A stretch of 64,000 nt of DNA from positions 3,704,501 to 3,768,500 of the forward strand of contig JAUIMM010000702.1 in NCBI GenBank assembly GCA_031769625.1. Direction: 5' to 3'. Position numbers and translations under genes: made by a program. The DNA comes from Taudactylus pleione (lineage: Eukaryota; Chordata; Amphibia; Anura; Myobatrachidae). The notes below the pieces were generated by a model. That model was not told the DNA's origin and searched no databases. It saw nothing but the letters and a program-made list of their open reading frames with translations. How positions within the stretch are numbered: position 1 is the stretch's first letter; the number at the start of each line of letters is the position of its first letter. Shown here piece by piece: positions 9,877 through 21,637 of this stretch.

Positions 9877-10930
9877 GGGCATATTCAATTAGCGGCGAAA
9901 AGTCAGTTTCTGCGGTAAAGTATTGCGAGTGACGTCATTTCGCCATGTGAAAAGTTTCCTCCGTATTCAGGGCCTGATTCAGAGCCGGATGCTCTTAGAG
10001 AGCGCTCGCTCTGAATCAGAGCGTCCCTTTTTTTTTTTTTTTTAAAGACGGCCTCCTGGCCGCTAGCATAGCTGTGGGTGACCACCGACAGCTTATGCGA
10101 GCGGCCAGGTGATGGTCACGATGGTCAAGACCATCGTGCTTGCGACGAGACCCTTGTGGTAGGGTCTCGTGGCCGCAAGCCCCAGTGGACTTCCTGCTCT
10201 AATAGAGTAGGAAGTCCACCTACCCACCTGCCCACAAACGGCAGGCGTTCCTGGAGGAACGCCTCCGTTTGCCCAGCCACCCCCCGCTGCCCACCTCCAA
10301 AACGGGGCAAGCTGTCAATCACCATCGACAGCTGCCCTGCTTTGGTGCGAGACCCGTAGCGACAGACCGCCCGTCACTGGCCGGGTCTCGCGCATGCGCA
10401 CGCCGGAGGCGGCGTGCGCAGAGGGGGACCATCGACACACTTGCGAGCGCTGTGCGCTCACGAGCAGGTCTGAATCAGGCCCAGAATTCCATAGACTTTT
10501 CACTGCTGCGGAAAGTGAATGTATTCGAATAGGCGAAAAAGTTCCGCCTATTAATAGGTGTAGAAAAAAAGTGCAGAATGGGGTTTTGGGGTGCAAAGTT
10601 GCGAGAACCCCCCTGCAAGCTTGGGACAGATCCCAAAAGGTAAACTGCATCAAAAAAAGTTTAAAAAAATACTTTAGATCACCCCAAAAAGGTACTTTAA
10701 TTTTGGGGGCGAAAATGTCGAAATTTGGGGGACAAACTTAAAAACTAGCGAAATAGACTCCAGGGGAGTCCCCAAGTATGTCCCAGGTGTTTTTAATATT
10801 GCGGCAGGTGGATTTTTTAAGTTTTTTAAAACTTCACTTTAGCAACTATAAAATATGCTCGCACCCATCTTCATGTACCCCAAATTTGCTGGGACTAGTT
10901 ATTTTCACCAAAAAAACCTGCTAATTTGTA
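9877..10930. mobile_element. Harbinger-like MITE split by a multi-hairpin element
   Basis: It starts GGGCATATTCAATTAGCGG and resembles the MITE at 56577-57434, sharing CCTCCGT(A/G)TTCA, ACTAGCGAAATA and the AAAATATGCT(A/C)G stretch. The multi-hairpin copy at 9970-10482 interrupts it. The right end is not clearly defined. Confidence 0.6.
9970..10482 (+). repeat. Multi-hairpin repeat, copy 2
   Basis: A complete copy with ends GGGCCTGATTCAGA and TCTGAATCAGGCCC. A CAG flank duplication is possible (9968-9970 and 10482-10484) if the terminal G/C pair is counted as flank. Stems match those of copy 1 in order, with different stem sequences, for example AAACGG/CCGTTT where copy 1 has AGACGG/CCGTCT. 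Confidence 0.8.
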
Positions 10931-11959
10931 CCCGCTCCACCCCCCTCTCGGTGCCCCTGTGTACGGCGCACGTGATGTATTGTTACATCGCTTGACACAT
11001 CGTTTGGTCACACCGTCGTATGGTGTGTACCCAGCTTTAGAGGCCATTTTCTGCTCCTGTTTAAATATATCATTGCTTACAATCTGTCACATCACCTCAA
11101 TACTGAACAGCACTAATATGGATATGTTTTATTAATACAGAATACTAACAATTTATTAATATATTGTTTTAAGAAACAAGTGGCCCTGTGTACAATACCC
11201 GCTAGTACCCTCCCCCTTTTTGTTGTGTCTCCATTTCCCCTCACTCCCCAAAAAAAACAATCAGTAGTTTATAATAAAAAAAATTTACTTAAAAGTTACT
11301 GAATTTACTTAAAAGTTCACATTAGCAGCACAAACCTTTATCATGGAGGGTCCGAGGGACAGGAGCCAGGAGATGCAAGAATAAACTATATTAATAAGTA
11401 GGTTATGAGCTGTCAATCACTGACAGTCAATGCACATCATTTCTGCACTGACTGTCAACAACTGCCAGCTCTGCATCAGTATAAGTATACAGTAGTTTCT
11501 TCTTGCTGCAGTGGCTGTCATCTCTGTCAGGATGAGGTTGGACCCCAGCCATGCTGTGCTGTGCTGTGTGAGGGGGCGGAGCCGTGGTGCTGTGTGAGGG
11601 GGCGGAGCCGTGGTGCTGTGTGTGGGGGCAGAGCCATGGTGCTGTTGTGCCGAGTAGCTGCTGGGTCAGCTGCAGCACACAATGGATGGAAATCGTGGGT
11701 GCAAGGTTGGTGACATGAACCCCCCCTCCCCCCTTCGGAGCTCCTGTGTTATTACCCTCCCCCGTTTTTCTACAACAGAAGCAGCACTTGCCGAGGCTTC
11801 TCCTGAGTGTTTGCTGCTCTCTGTGCCTGTCGCAGCCAGCAGTTACAGTGGCTGCGCCGCGGCTCCTCCTCTACTAAAGACAGGCTGGCTCCTCATCTCA
11901 TCAAGGGTGCGCTGCATAATGTCGCATAAAAGTGAGGAAGGCAGCTGCTGCCAAGCCAC
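10931..11959. other. Non-coding interior of the hAT-ended element
   Basis: It contains a MITE-end fragment near 10965-11040 (GTGTGTACCCAGC, also seen at the ends of the element at 43766), AT-rich sequence and a GGGGCGGAGCCGTGGTGCTGTGTG direct repeat near 11570-11640. No convincing gene. Confidence 0.4.
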
Positions 11960-12631
11960 CAGGGCCGTAGCTAGGGTAGTGCGGCCGGTGCCATCGCACA
12001 GGGCATCACAGGTCAGGGGGCACTGTTTGGGCCTGTCAAATTTCTGTTTATTATCATTCTTGCTTGTAGCTCATACCTGCCAACTTTCTGGCTGCTCCTT
12101 CCGGGAGGGAGCAGCCAGATCGGCAGGATGGGGTGGGCGTGGCCGAGACAAGGGGGAGTGGCCTGTCGGGTGACATCACTTGTGGGCATTGCGGGGGCGG
12201 AGTCACGCGATCGCGTCAGTTTGGCCCCGCCCCCGATACACAATGCCGATAAAATAGGCATTGTGAAGCAGGGGGCGGGGCCAAAATGACGCGAATCGCG
12301 TCACCGGCCCTCCCCGCTGCGGGGGTTGCAGGGGTTATAGCGGGGAGATAGGAGGGGTGAGCGGCAGCCGGGAGAATTGCCTGCCTTCCCGGGAGGTCGG
12401 GAGCGGCACCCGATTTTCGGGAAGCTCCCGACCAAATCGGGAGGGTAAGCAAGTATGTTGTAGCTTCCTCTTATTTCATCCCCAGCATCTCCTGGCTTCT
12501 CCTATCTCTTCCCTGGCCCTTACCTTTGAAGTCATGGCCCTTTTTTGGGTGCATTATGTCCCTTTAAAAAATGAGTGGGGCGCCAATGCTCTTTCTGGCA
12601 CAGGGCACCAAAAAGTGTACTTACGGCTCTG
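11960..12631. mobile_element. hAT-like MITE with nested MITE
   Basis: The ends CAGGGCCGTAGCTA and TACTTACGGCTCTG are imperfect inverted repeats. It is interrupted by 12072-12457. No flank duplication was confirmed, so the boundaries are tentative. Confidence 0.45.
12072..12457. mobile_element. MITE with CATACCTSCCAAC ends
   Basis: It is flanked by a perfect 8-bp duplication TTGTAGCT (12064-12071 and 12458-12465). It begins CATACCTGCCAACTTTC and ends GCAAGTATG. It is GC-rich and contains an internal palindrome around 12195-12305 (CGATCGCG, GGGGCGGGGCC). A relative lies at 19716-20090. The 8-bp duplication points to hAT-type mobilisation. Confidence 0.75.
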
Positions 12632-12642
12632 CTCAGTACTAT

Positions 12643-12767
12643 CAGTAGCGGAGGCGTGAGGCAGCTGCCCGGCTTCTGCTGTAGTCCTGTAAAGTAATTT
12701 AAAAAAAGTGCCCAAGAACGACAGGGGAGGTACGTGCCTCAGTGCCACCCCCCTGAATCCGCCACTG
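12643..12767. mobile_element. Small hAT-like MITE
   Basis: A 125-bp element beginning CAGTAGCGGAGGCG and ending CCTGAATCCGCCACTG. The outer bases form an inverted repeat typical of hAT MITEs. Confidence 0.55.
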
Positions 12768-13806
12768 CAGGGGTATGACTCACTCAGTATCACTCACTCA
12801 AATCCGGCGCCGGGCGTGAGCCAATGAGAAGCTGCCGGCAGCATCTCATTGGCTGGCGGCCAGTGCCAACTTTAAACTGCAGTGCGGGACCCGATGCTAG
12901 TCCCAGCTCAGTCCCAGCACTGACTGCCGCTTGTTGAGATGTTTCCCCAGCGGGACAAATCTTACACAATGCTGCGCTGGGATCCCATACTCGATCCCAG
13001 CGCTGGTACAAAAAAATGAAGTGGCGGCAGGAAGTGGCCGTGTACCGCCTCACTTCGAGCACTGTATATATATAAATTAGGGGTGTGCACCGGCCACTTT
13101 TCGTGTTTTGTGTTTTGGTTTTGGATCTGGATCTTTCTTCGTGTTTTGGATCTGGATTGGTTTTGCCAAAACCACCCTTCCGTGTTTTGGGTTCTGGGTT
13201 TTGTGTTTTGGATCTGTATTTTTTTGAAAAAGAGCATAAAAACAGCTAAAATCACAGAATTTGTAGGTTTTTCTGCCCCTATGCTATTATTAACCTCAAT
13301 AGCCTTAATTTCCATTCATTTCCAGTCTATTCTGAACACCTCACACCACACAATAGTGTTTTTATGTCCAAAAGGTTGCACCGAGGTAGCTGGATGACTA
13401 TGCTAAGCGACACGAGTGGGCGGCACAAACACGTGACCCATCTGGGCGTGAAACTGCAGTGGCAGACAGGATGGCAGTTTGAAAAACTAGGCCCCAAACT
13501 GTACATAATGCAAAGAAAAAAAGAGGTGCAAGATGGAATTGTCCTTGGGCCCTCCCACCCACCCTTATGTTGTATAAACATAAGGGTGGGTGGCACACTT
13601 TAACAAACCAATCATTTCAGCGCCAGGGTCTGCCACACAACTGTGGCTGAAATGATTGGTTCGTTTGGGCCCCCACAAAACAAGCTGGCAATTAATCTGT
13701 CCCTGCACAAACTGGCTCTACGGAGGCAAGATGTCATCCTCATCCTCCTCATCCACCGATTCCTCACCCTCTTCAGTGTTGTGTACATCCTCATCCTCAC
13801 AGAGTA

Positions 13807-16780
13807 TTAACTCGTCCCAACTGGAATCCACCACCACAGGTCCCTCTGTACGTTCTGGAGGCTGGTCTCCTGGAAGAGCTGATAATTCATTTTGATGAAC
13901 ATCATCTTCTCCACATTCTGTGGAAGCAACCTCCTACGCCTTTCACTGACAAGGTTCCCGGCTGCACTAAACACTCTTTCGGAGTACACACTGGAGGGGG
14001 GGCAACTCAGGTAAAATAGAGCCAGTTTGTACAGTACTCCAAATTGCCTCTTTTTCCTGCCAGTACAGGTACGGACTGTCTGACATGCCTACTTGGATGC
14101 TGTCACCGATGTAATCCTCCACCATTCTGTCAATGGTGACAGTATCATATGCAGTGACAGTAGACATGTCAGAAATTGTTGCCAGGTCCTTCAGTCCGGA
14201 CCAAGTTTTTTCCTGGCAGCCCCAGTTGCGGGAGAAAATGAAGAAGGAGCTGTTGACGTGTCACGTTCTGCTTCAGCTGACAGTGTTTTCACAAGCAGGT
14301 CTTTGCACCTCTGCAGGCTTGTGTCGGACGGAAAGAGAGACACCACATAGGCTTTAAACCTAGGATTGAGCACGGTGGCCAAAATGTAGTGGTCTGATTT
14401 CAACAGATTGACCACCCTGGAATCCTGGCAAAAGCGAATGAAGGGCTTCATCCACAAGTCCCACATGCCGAGCGGAATCGCTCCGTCTTAGCTCCTCCTT
14501 CACTTTCTCCAGCTGCTTCTGCAAAAGCCTGATGAGGGGAATGACCTGACTCAAGCTGGCAGTGTCTGAACTGACTTCACGTGTGGCAAGTTCGAAGGGC
14601 TGGAGAACCTTGCACAACACGAAAATCATTCTCCACTGCGCTTGAGTCAGGTGCATACCCCCTCCTTTGCCTATGTCATAGGTGGATGTATAGGCTTGTA
14701 TGGCCTTTTGCTGCTCCTCCATCCTCTGAAGCATATAGAGGGTTGAGTTCCAACACGTCACAACCTCTTGCTTCAGGTGATGGCGGGGCAGGTTCAAGAG
14801 TGTTTGCTGGCACTCCAGTCTTCAGCATGCAGTCGCTGAATGGCGAAAGTGGCCTGAAACTTTTCGGGCCACCCAAAGCGTCTCCTGCACGCCCCTGTCG
14901 CTTTTCAGAAAATTCTGCACCACCAAGTTTATTGTGTGAGCAAAACATGGGACGTGCTGGAATTTGCCCAGATGTAATGCCCAGATGTAATGCCCGCACT
15001 ATATTGGTGGCGTTGTCAGATATCACAAATCCCCAGGAGAGTCTAAGTGGGGTAAGCCACTGGGCGATGATTTCCCTCAGTTTCTCTAAGAGGTTGTCGG
15101 CGGTGTGCCTCTTACTGAAACCGGTGATACACAGCATAGCCTGCCTTGGAACGAGCTGGCGTTTCTGAGATGCTGCTACTGGTGACGCTGCTGCTGTTGC
15201 TGCGTAAGGTGATACATCTACCCAGTGGGCTGTCACAGTCATATAGTCCTTAGTCTGCCCTGTTCCACTTGTCCACATGTCCGTGGTTAAGTGGACATTG
15301 GGTACAACGGTATTTTTCAGGACACTGAGGACACTTTTTCTGACGTTTCTGTACAGTCTCGGTATCGCCTGCCTACTGAAGTGGAATCTAGACGGGATTT
15401 GGAACCGGGGACACACTACCTCCATCAATTGTCTAAATCCCACTGCACTAATGGCGGATACCGGACGCACGTCTAACACCAACATAGCAGTCAAGGCCTC
15501 AGTTATACGTTTTGCTTCAGGATGACTGCTGTCGTACTTCATCCTCCTCGCTAAGGACTGTTGGAGGGTCAATTGTTTAGTAAAAGTAGTGGTGTTCCTA
15601 CTTCCTCTCTGGGATGATGAACGACTCCAGCAGCAGCAACAGCAGCAGCGGCAGCAGGAGGCGTAGCAATGCAGGATCCTCCGGAGGAATCCCAGATAGG
15701 AGAGTCAGTCATGCCAGTGACATGGCCTGCAGGACTACTTCCGATCCTGACTAAGGAGGAAATTGACGAGGAGGGAGTTGACGGTGTGGTTTGCAGGCGC
15801 TTGGATACAACAGGACAACGGGATTTAGGTGTCCCTGGACTGCTTATGGTCTTAGCCAAAGTTTCTGAACTTGACAGTAACTTATTATGAACACGCTGCA
15901 GGTGCCATATAAGGGAGGATGTTCCTAGGTGGTTAACGTCCCTACCCCTACTTATTCCACCTTTACATATGGTACATATGGCAAGACAGTTGTCCGGATT
16001 TGGATAGAAATATTGCCAGACCAAAGAGGTGGAATGTTTGGTCTTCTGCCCAGGCATGACCGTGATGGGCTTTTTCATCCCACGGACAACAACTGTCTCC
16101 CCCGGAGCCTGATTTAAACAAACCACATCACCATCAGAATCCTCCTCGCCAACTTCCTCCTCAGCGCCAGCTACACCAGTATCCTCATCCTGTTGTACTT
16201 CAACAGTGACATCTTCAATTTGCATATCAGCAAGTGGACTGTGGGTGCTCCTTTCAGCACTTGCAGGGGGTGTGCAAATGGTGGAAAGAGCCACTTATTC
16301 CCGTCCAGTGCTGGGAAGGTCAGGCATCGCAACCACCACCACACTTGGACTCTCCTTGGGGATTTGTGATATCTTCTTAGAAAGCACAGTTCTTCGCTGT
16401 GCTTTTGCCAGCTTAACTCTTTTGATTTTTTTAGTGGGAGGAGGGCTTCCATCGTCATGTGAAGCTGAACCACTAGTCATGAACATCCTAGGGATCGACC
16501 TTAGCCGTTCCTTGCCACTCCGTGTCGTAAATGGCATATTGGCAAGTTTACGTTTCTCTTCAGATGATTTAAATGTTTTTTTCAAGGTCATTTTCCTGAA
16601 CTTTGTCATTTGGGATTGTATGTGCCCTCTACTATGACATTGGGCATCGGCCTTGGCAGACGACGTTGATGGCATGTTATCGTCTATGTCATGACTAGTG
16701 GAAGCAGCTTCAGCACTAGGAGGAAGTGGTTCTTGATCTTTCTCTATTTTATTTTTATCGGAGAAAGTTTGGTCCTCCAT
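13807..16780 (-). pseudogene. hAT transposase (BED finger, ZBED-like), broken
   Basis: Segments on the minus strand in order: 16780-16295 (low-complexity, basic N-terminus), 16294-15569 in the same frame after a single stop (BED zinc finger: CTIC, then HLQRVHN), 15572-14676 (catalytic core with TTDMWTS and VISDNATN), 14797-14360, 14466-14191, 14167-13967 and 13989-13807. The last has the hAT dimerisation motif ERVFSAAGNLVSERRRRLLP. The protein would cut and paste the element through a DDE-type RNase H-like fold. One stop and at least four frameshifts make it non-functional. Without them it would be about 950 residues, long for a hAT protein. Confidence 0.85.
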
Positions 16781-16849
16781 TTATGTTATATCGATTTGAT
16801 ATATACGTGCGACTAAACACAGAAAATATTTTTTTATTTTTGCTGGAGA

Positions 16850-17940
16850 GTAGTGCACTTTGTGGGTTACACCACCCTTTACGAAATGAGCCAGCCGGCC
16901 CTTTACTTATGGGACACAGGCGCACGCTTGGCGCTGCTTCTTTGTTGATGCACGTGCTGCTACTGCGCACACAATTCACAAACACAGAAAAAATATTTTG
17001 TTATTTGGTTTGGAGTGTACTTTGGGGGTTACAGCACCCTTTAACGGTCAAGCCAGCCGGCCCTTTACTTATGACACAGGCACACACTTGGCACTACTTT
17101 GTTGATGCACGTGCGGCTACTGCGCACACAATTCACAAACACAGAAAATATTTTTTTATTTGGTTTGGACTGGAGTGTACTTTGGGGGTTACAGCACCCT
17201 TTAACGGTCAAGCCAGCCGTCCCTTTACTTATGACACAGGCGCACGCTTGGCACTACTTTGTTGATGCACGTGCGGCTACTGCGCACACAATTCACAAAC
17301 ACAGAAAATATTTTTTTATTTGGTTTGGAGTGTACTTTGGGGGTTACAGCACCCTTTAACGGTCAAGCCAGCCGGCCCTTTACTTATGACACAGGCGCAC
17401 GCTTGGCACTACTTTGTTGATGCACGTGCGGCTACTGCGCACACAATTCACAAACACAGAAAATATTTTTTTATTTGGTTTGGACTGGAGTGTACTTTGG
17501 GGGTTACAGCACCCTTTAACGGTCAAGCCAGCCGTCCCTTTACTTATGACACAGGCGCACGCTTGGCACTACTTTGTTGATGCACATGCGGCTACTGCGC
17601 ACACAATTCACAAACACAGAAAATATTTTGTTATTTGGTTTAGAGTGTACTTTGGGGGTTACAGCACCCTTTAACGGTCAAGCCAGCCGGCCCTTTACTT
17701 ATGACACAGGCGCACGCTTGGCACTACTTTGTTGATGCATGTGCGGCTACTGCGCACACAATTCACAAACACAGAAAATATATATTTTTTTGGTTTGGAC
17801 TGGAGTGTACTTTGGGGGTTACAGCACCCTTTAACGGTCAAGCCAGCCGGCCCTTTACTTATGACACAGGCGCACGCTTGGCACTACTTTGTTGATGCAC
17901 GTGCGGCTACTGCGCACACAATTCACAAACACACAAAAAA
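16850..17940. repeat. Tandem array, seven units alternating 155 and 160 bp
   Basis: The marker GGGTTAC recurs at 16864, 17026, 17186, 17341, 17501, 17656 and 17816, giving steps of 162, 160, 155, 160, 155 and 160. The longer units contain an extra ACTGG. The last five steps form a 315-bp dimer. The array lies between the transposase start and the hAT 5' end. Repeated open frames here are a by-product of the 315-bp period, not genes. Confidence 0.9.
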
Positions 17941-18330
17941 TATTATTTTTTTAGCACTTGGGGGGAGCACCCCTGATGGACAGAGCACCCCCTGGACAAC
18001 ACTACAGCACCCCTTTAGGACTGGGACACTGCACAGGACTTTGGAGTGGACACAGCCCCTATGGAGAACTGACTGCACAACACAGTCCAGCCAGCCCCTA
18101 TGGACTTTGAAGTAGTGGACACAGCCCCTATTAACAACAGCAGCACAGCACAACACAGCCAGCCCCTATGGACTTTGAAGTAGTGGACAACAGCAGCACA
18201 GCGCAGCACAGCACAGCACAACACTACTCTGCACTACACTACACTACACTACACAGCCCAGCCAGCCCTAACTCCCACCCTCCCTCTTCACTGTCCACAG
18301 CCGAGTGAGAAAATGGCGCCGACGCGGGTA

Positions 18331-18340
18331 CCTTATATAG
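18331..18340 (-). promoter_or_regulatory. TATA box of the hAT element
   Basis: The minus strand reads CTATATAAGG about 1.55 kb upstream of the transposase start and about 150 bp inside the element end. A decayed copy of the same segment (CTTATATAGAACCAAAACC) is found at 49160. Promoter role is inferred from motif and position. Confidence 0.5.
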
Positions 18341-18489
18341 GATCCAAAACCCGCGAGACCCGGAAGGCGGGATGATGACGTTTTGCCTCGATTTCAGATC
18401 CGAGTCAGGCGGGAAAAGTCGAGCCTGACTCGGATCTGACTCGGATCGGGGGGGTTCGGATTTCAGAAATCCGAACTCGCTCACCCCTA

Positions 18490-18528
<39 letters not shown>

Positions 18529-18533
18529 TATTA

Positions 18534-19035
18534 GTTCCACAATTAGGAGGGCACTCCCATTCACAAAAATAGAAAAAAAATGTTTATTTTTTCATTTGTA
18601 TGGAAAAAGAACCATAAGATTTCACCACGATACACATCCATAACACAAAAAAATAGAGAGAATTCTTCATCAACACCCAGTTCAAAGGTATAATAGTAAG
18701 CTCCTGGCTCAATATAATATGCCCATCGGGCTGATCCATGTGCAAAACAGCATTTGAATTATGTAACATCAGATCCCATGAAAATATTTATTTTGTTTGT
18801 CGACTTCAGTCCCCTTACGTCGGGACCGTTAAAGACAAGCATCATGCCAACACACCAGCATGCTCAGAAGGAATAGCACATATATATTCCTGGGTGGTGA
18901 TGAAGAATTATTTATCTTTTTTTGTGTTATGGGTTCATATTGTGGTGAAATCTTATGGTTATTTTTCCATACAAATTAATAAATATTATTTTTTTTCTAT
19001 TTTTGTGAATGGGAGTGCCCTCCTTATTGTGGAAC
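18534..19035. mobile_element. Inverted-repeat element
   Basis: Arms 18534-18680 and 18890-19035 are inverted copies with small indels, both rich in A and T, with AATAAA near the outer part of the right arm. The central 210 bp contains GTCGGGACCGTTAAAGAC, which faintly resembles the reverse complement of the hammerhead-like motif at 9105. It may be the same type of element as 9024-9235 and 51055-53356. Confidence 0.6.
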
Positions 19036-19123
19036 TATTTTTTGGCTGGATGGATATTATGCTGGCCTTTTGGGAGTGAGCACCTTACAAGTTGTAAAAA
19101 TTTGAGAGGAGTGCAAACATACA

Positions 19124-19160
<37 letters not shown>

Positions 19161-19708
19161 CAAATATATATAAATACAAGTATATGTGTTATACAAGGGA
19201 TAAAGATAAAATTGATGTGATCGATGAGTATAGAGAATATAGAAAAAAGGTGGTGTGAGGGGCGAAATATGAACAATTACACATATAAACAGGATATCAC
19301 CATCCAGGACAAGGTTATAATGACTGGCTTATCAGTATATGTTCCCAAAATTAAACACCTGCAAAAAAAGGTGTTTTTTTTTCACAATGTAACAAAAGAA
19401 GTTGTTTTCTGCAGTGAAGGTTATTTATCTTCACTTGTACTTTTGACCAATTAAGCTTATCTAACCAAAAGTTAGTCAGTTAGTATGCACCAGACAGGAA
19501 TTTGTGGGTGCACCGGTTTCTATGCACAGAATTGTGAAAAAATCCTTCTCTCAGTGAAAACATACATTCAATTAACATATTGTGCAGTACCTAATTTGTG
19601 ATAATACTGAAACATAATTAGTGCGGTAAGCAGTATTGCACTGAAGTGGTTAAACTCGGATGTAAGTTAATAATACAGACAATATTAATATACACAGCCA
19701 TCAGATGA
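19036..19708. other. AT-rich intergenic sequence
   Basis: It holds a (TA)n run at about 19124-19155 and otherwise AT-rich sequence. No gene or further element boundary was recognised. Confidence 0.5.
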
Positions 19709-19715
19709 CCGAATC

Positions 19716-20090
19716 CATACCTCCCAACTTTTCACAGGTTGCGCGCCGATGGCGCGGCTGCTGGACAGGGGGCGTGGCTTCCACAAAAGGGGCGGAGTCT
19801 ACTGAAAATGGGCCGGAGCCTCGCGGCTTCCCCCGTTTTCGTCACTATGGGGGTGTGCCCAGCACTCTCCGAGATGCTGGGCAGCCCCCAGGCAGGCCTA
19901 ACACAGATGCACATGCGCACGGCATCTGTTCTCCTCCTGCACACCCGCTGCTCTCCTATGCAGAGCAGCGGTATGTGCTCTCCCCAACTTCCCCCCCCAA
20001 CGCGGAACACTGCGGCCCGCGGGTGGGACAGCGGAACAGCCCCAGAAAAACGGGACTGTCCCGCTGGATTCGAGACAGTTGGGAGGTATG
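19716..20090. mobile_element. MITE with CATACCTCCCAAC ends
   Basis: A 375-bp element beginning CATACCTCCCAACTTTTC and ending GACAGTTGGGAGGTATG, flanked by an identical CCGAATC (19709-19715 and 20091-20097). It is a relative of 12072-12457. GC-rich interior without coding capacity. Confidence 0.8.
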
Positions 20091-20097
20091 CCGAATC

Positions 20098-21099
20098 ACA
20101 GAGAAGCTCACCGATCACATGAAAAGAGGTAAGCGTAAACTGAGTGGATGAGTAGAGTGGAGGGGTCACATGTCATGACGTCATAACGTCTCTCCCATTA
20201 CCCATTTAGGAGGTGGAGCGGCTCCGGTAGTGGGCGCAGCAGCAGTCAGTGAGAGTCCGACAGACTGTCATTGGCTGCTACTTAAAACAAACACACAGCT
20301 GCCAGCGCCGGCAGCTGTATGTTTGTCAGTCACTGTGTAGCGCTGACCGAACTCTGTCCGGTCAGCGTTACATGCGCGGTGCAGGCAGCTGTGTCACAGA
20401 GACACAGGCGGCCCGCGGTCCGGGGGGCACATGGCACCCTGCCCCCCGGCCCAGCCCACCTCTGGTCTGACGTCACAGTACATAAGGACACATCTGCAGG
20501 GCTGTAGTGAGGTTTGCCGAACATGGGTAAAATCTAGGGTGTGGCCTAATGTAAGTAGGTGTGGCCACCTTAAAAAAAAATATTATAATAATAAAAAAAA
20601 GTATTTGCTCGGCAGGACAGCATACTCCACAGGGTGGTGCAGTGTGCCCCTCAGCCAGGGGAAATCTGGGGGGGAGGGGCACAATCAGTTTGATCATTCT
20701 CCCCCACACAGGCAGAGGAGACTGCTGCTGTTGATCATGGCAGCAGCCTCCTTGGTCCCACTGCAGCCCAGCACCCAGCAGTGTGTACTGGGCTGAGGAG
20801 ATGTAAGCTGCCATTTACAGGTAAGTGGGTCCCTCCATCAAGCCCGGGTAAATAGTACCCACTACCCCCCTGCTCCCCCATGGGCACCCCTGCACATTTA
20901 TAATACATATTTCCATGTATTCAAGGACTTACCACAGAAAATAGCCAGAAAAAGTATGATGTCCATGCTCATGAAAGACAGAGTAGGAATTATCAATATA
21001 TGATTTTATCTACAAATTCATTGTTTTTCTGGCATAAAAACAAAATAGTGAAAACGCTCTATTATGTGACAGATAACACAACCACCCACCCTAGATTTT
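20098..21099. other. Intergenic sequence with a hAT-like fragment
   Basis: Mostly unassigned. About 20640-20870 resembles the GC-rich repeats at 41651-41880 and 43973-44230 (CAGCCCAGCAC, GGAGACTGCTG), so it is a decayed copy of that dispersed family. No gene. Confidence 0.4.
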
Positions 21100-21637
21100 A
21101 TAGATTCTAGAATGGCAACAGTCTTCCACCTGAGATAATAGAATTCTAGCCTTCTGTCATACATTATAGTAAGAAAACTGCCTTCCACAATAGATTATAG
21201 AACAATTACAGACTGCCACTGTAGAAGAGTATAGAATGATAACAGCCTTCCACTATAGAGTATAGAATAACAGTCTTCCACTATATATTACAGAATAATA
21301 GCCTTCTGCCATAGATTATAGAGCAATAATAGCCTTCCACAATAGATTATAGAATAACAGCCTTCCACTATATATTACAGAATAATAGCCTTCTGCCATA
21401 GATTATAGAGCAATAATAGCCTTCCACAATAGATTACAGAATAACAGCCATCCACCATAGATTATAGCATAACAGCCTTCTGCCAAAGATTATAGAATGA
21501 GAATAGCCTTCCACCATAGACTACAAAATAACAGCCTTCCACCATAGATTATAGAATTACAATATTCCTCCATAGATCATAGAGCAATAGCCTTCCACCA
21601 TAGATTATAGTATTACAACATTCTGCCATAGATCATA

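Larger units (their letters stand above)
9349..13064. mobile_element. hAT-ended element filled with nested insertions
   Basis: It begins CAGTGCTCGAAGTG (9349) and ends with the exact reverse complement CACTTCGAGCACTG (13064). Flanks are TATATATA on both sides (9341-9348, 13065-13072), consistent with an 8-bp hAT duplication but ambiguous in TA-rich DNA. Inside are a Harbinger-like MITE (9877) split by a multi-hairpin copy (9970-10482), a MITE at 11960-12631 split by another at 12072-12457, and a small hAT MITE at 12643-12767. No transposase was recognised. Confidence 0.65.
13078..18489 (-). mobile_element. hAT transposon, nearly complete but decayed
   Basis: A 5,412-bp element with ends TAGGGGTG...CACCCCTA and a perfect 8-bp target duplication ATATAAAT (13070-13077 and 18490-18497). 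It encodes a BED-finger hAT transposase on the minus strand. A tandem array and a TATA-containing 5' end lie upstream of the transposase. Two hairpins in the 3' region (13553-13592 and 13608-13664) are strong inverted repeats. The left end abuts another hAT-ended element in the same TA-rich target. Confidence 0.88.

Noticed and set aside
11405..12173. Open frames in the hAT-ended element as a host gene
   Set aside because: No domain, no splice pattern, low-complexity Cys/Arg/Gly-rich sequence over short direct repeats and MITE sequence.
16726..17895. Repeated open frames with HAWHYFVDARAATAHTIHKH
   Set aside because: They come from the tandem array, whose 315-bp period is divisible by three; they read opposite to the transposase and have no family resemblance.
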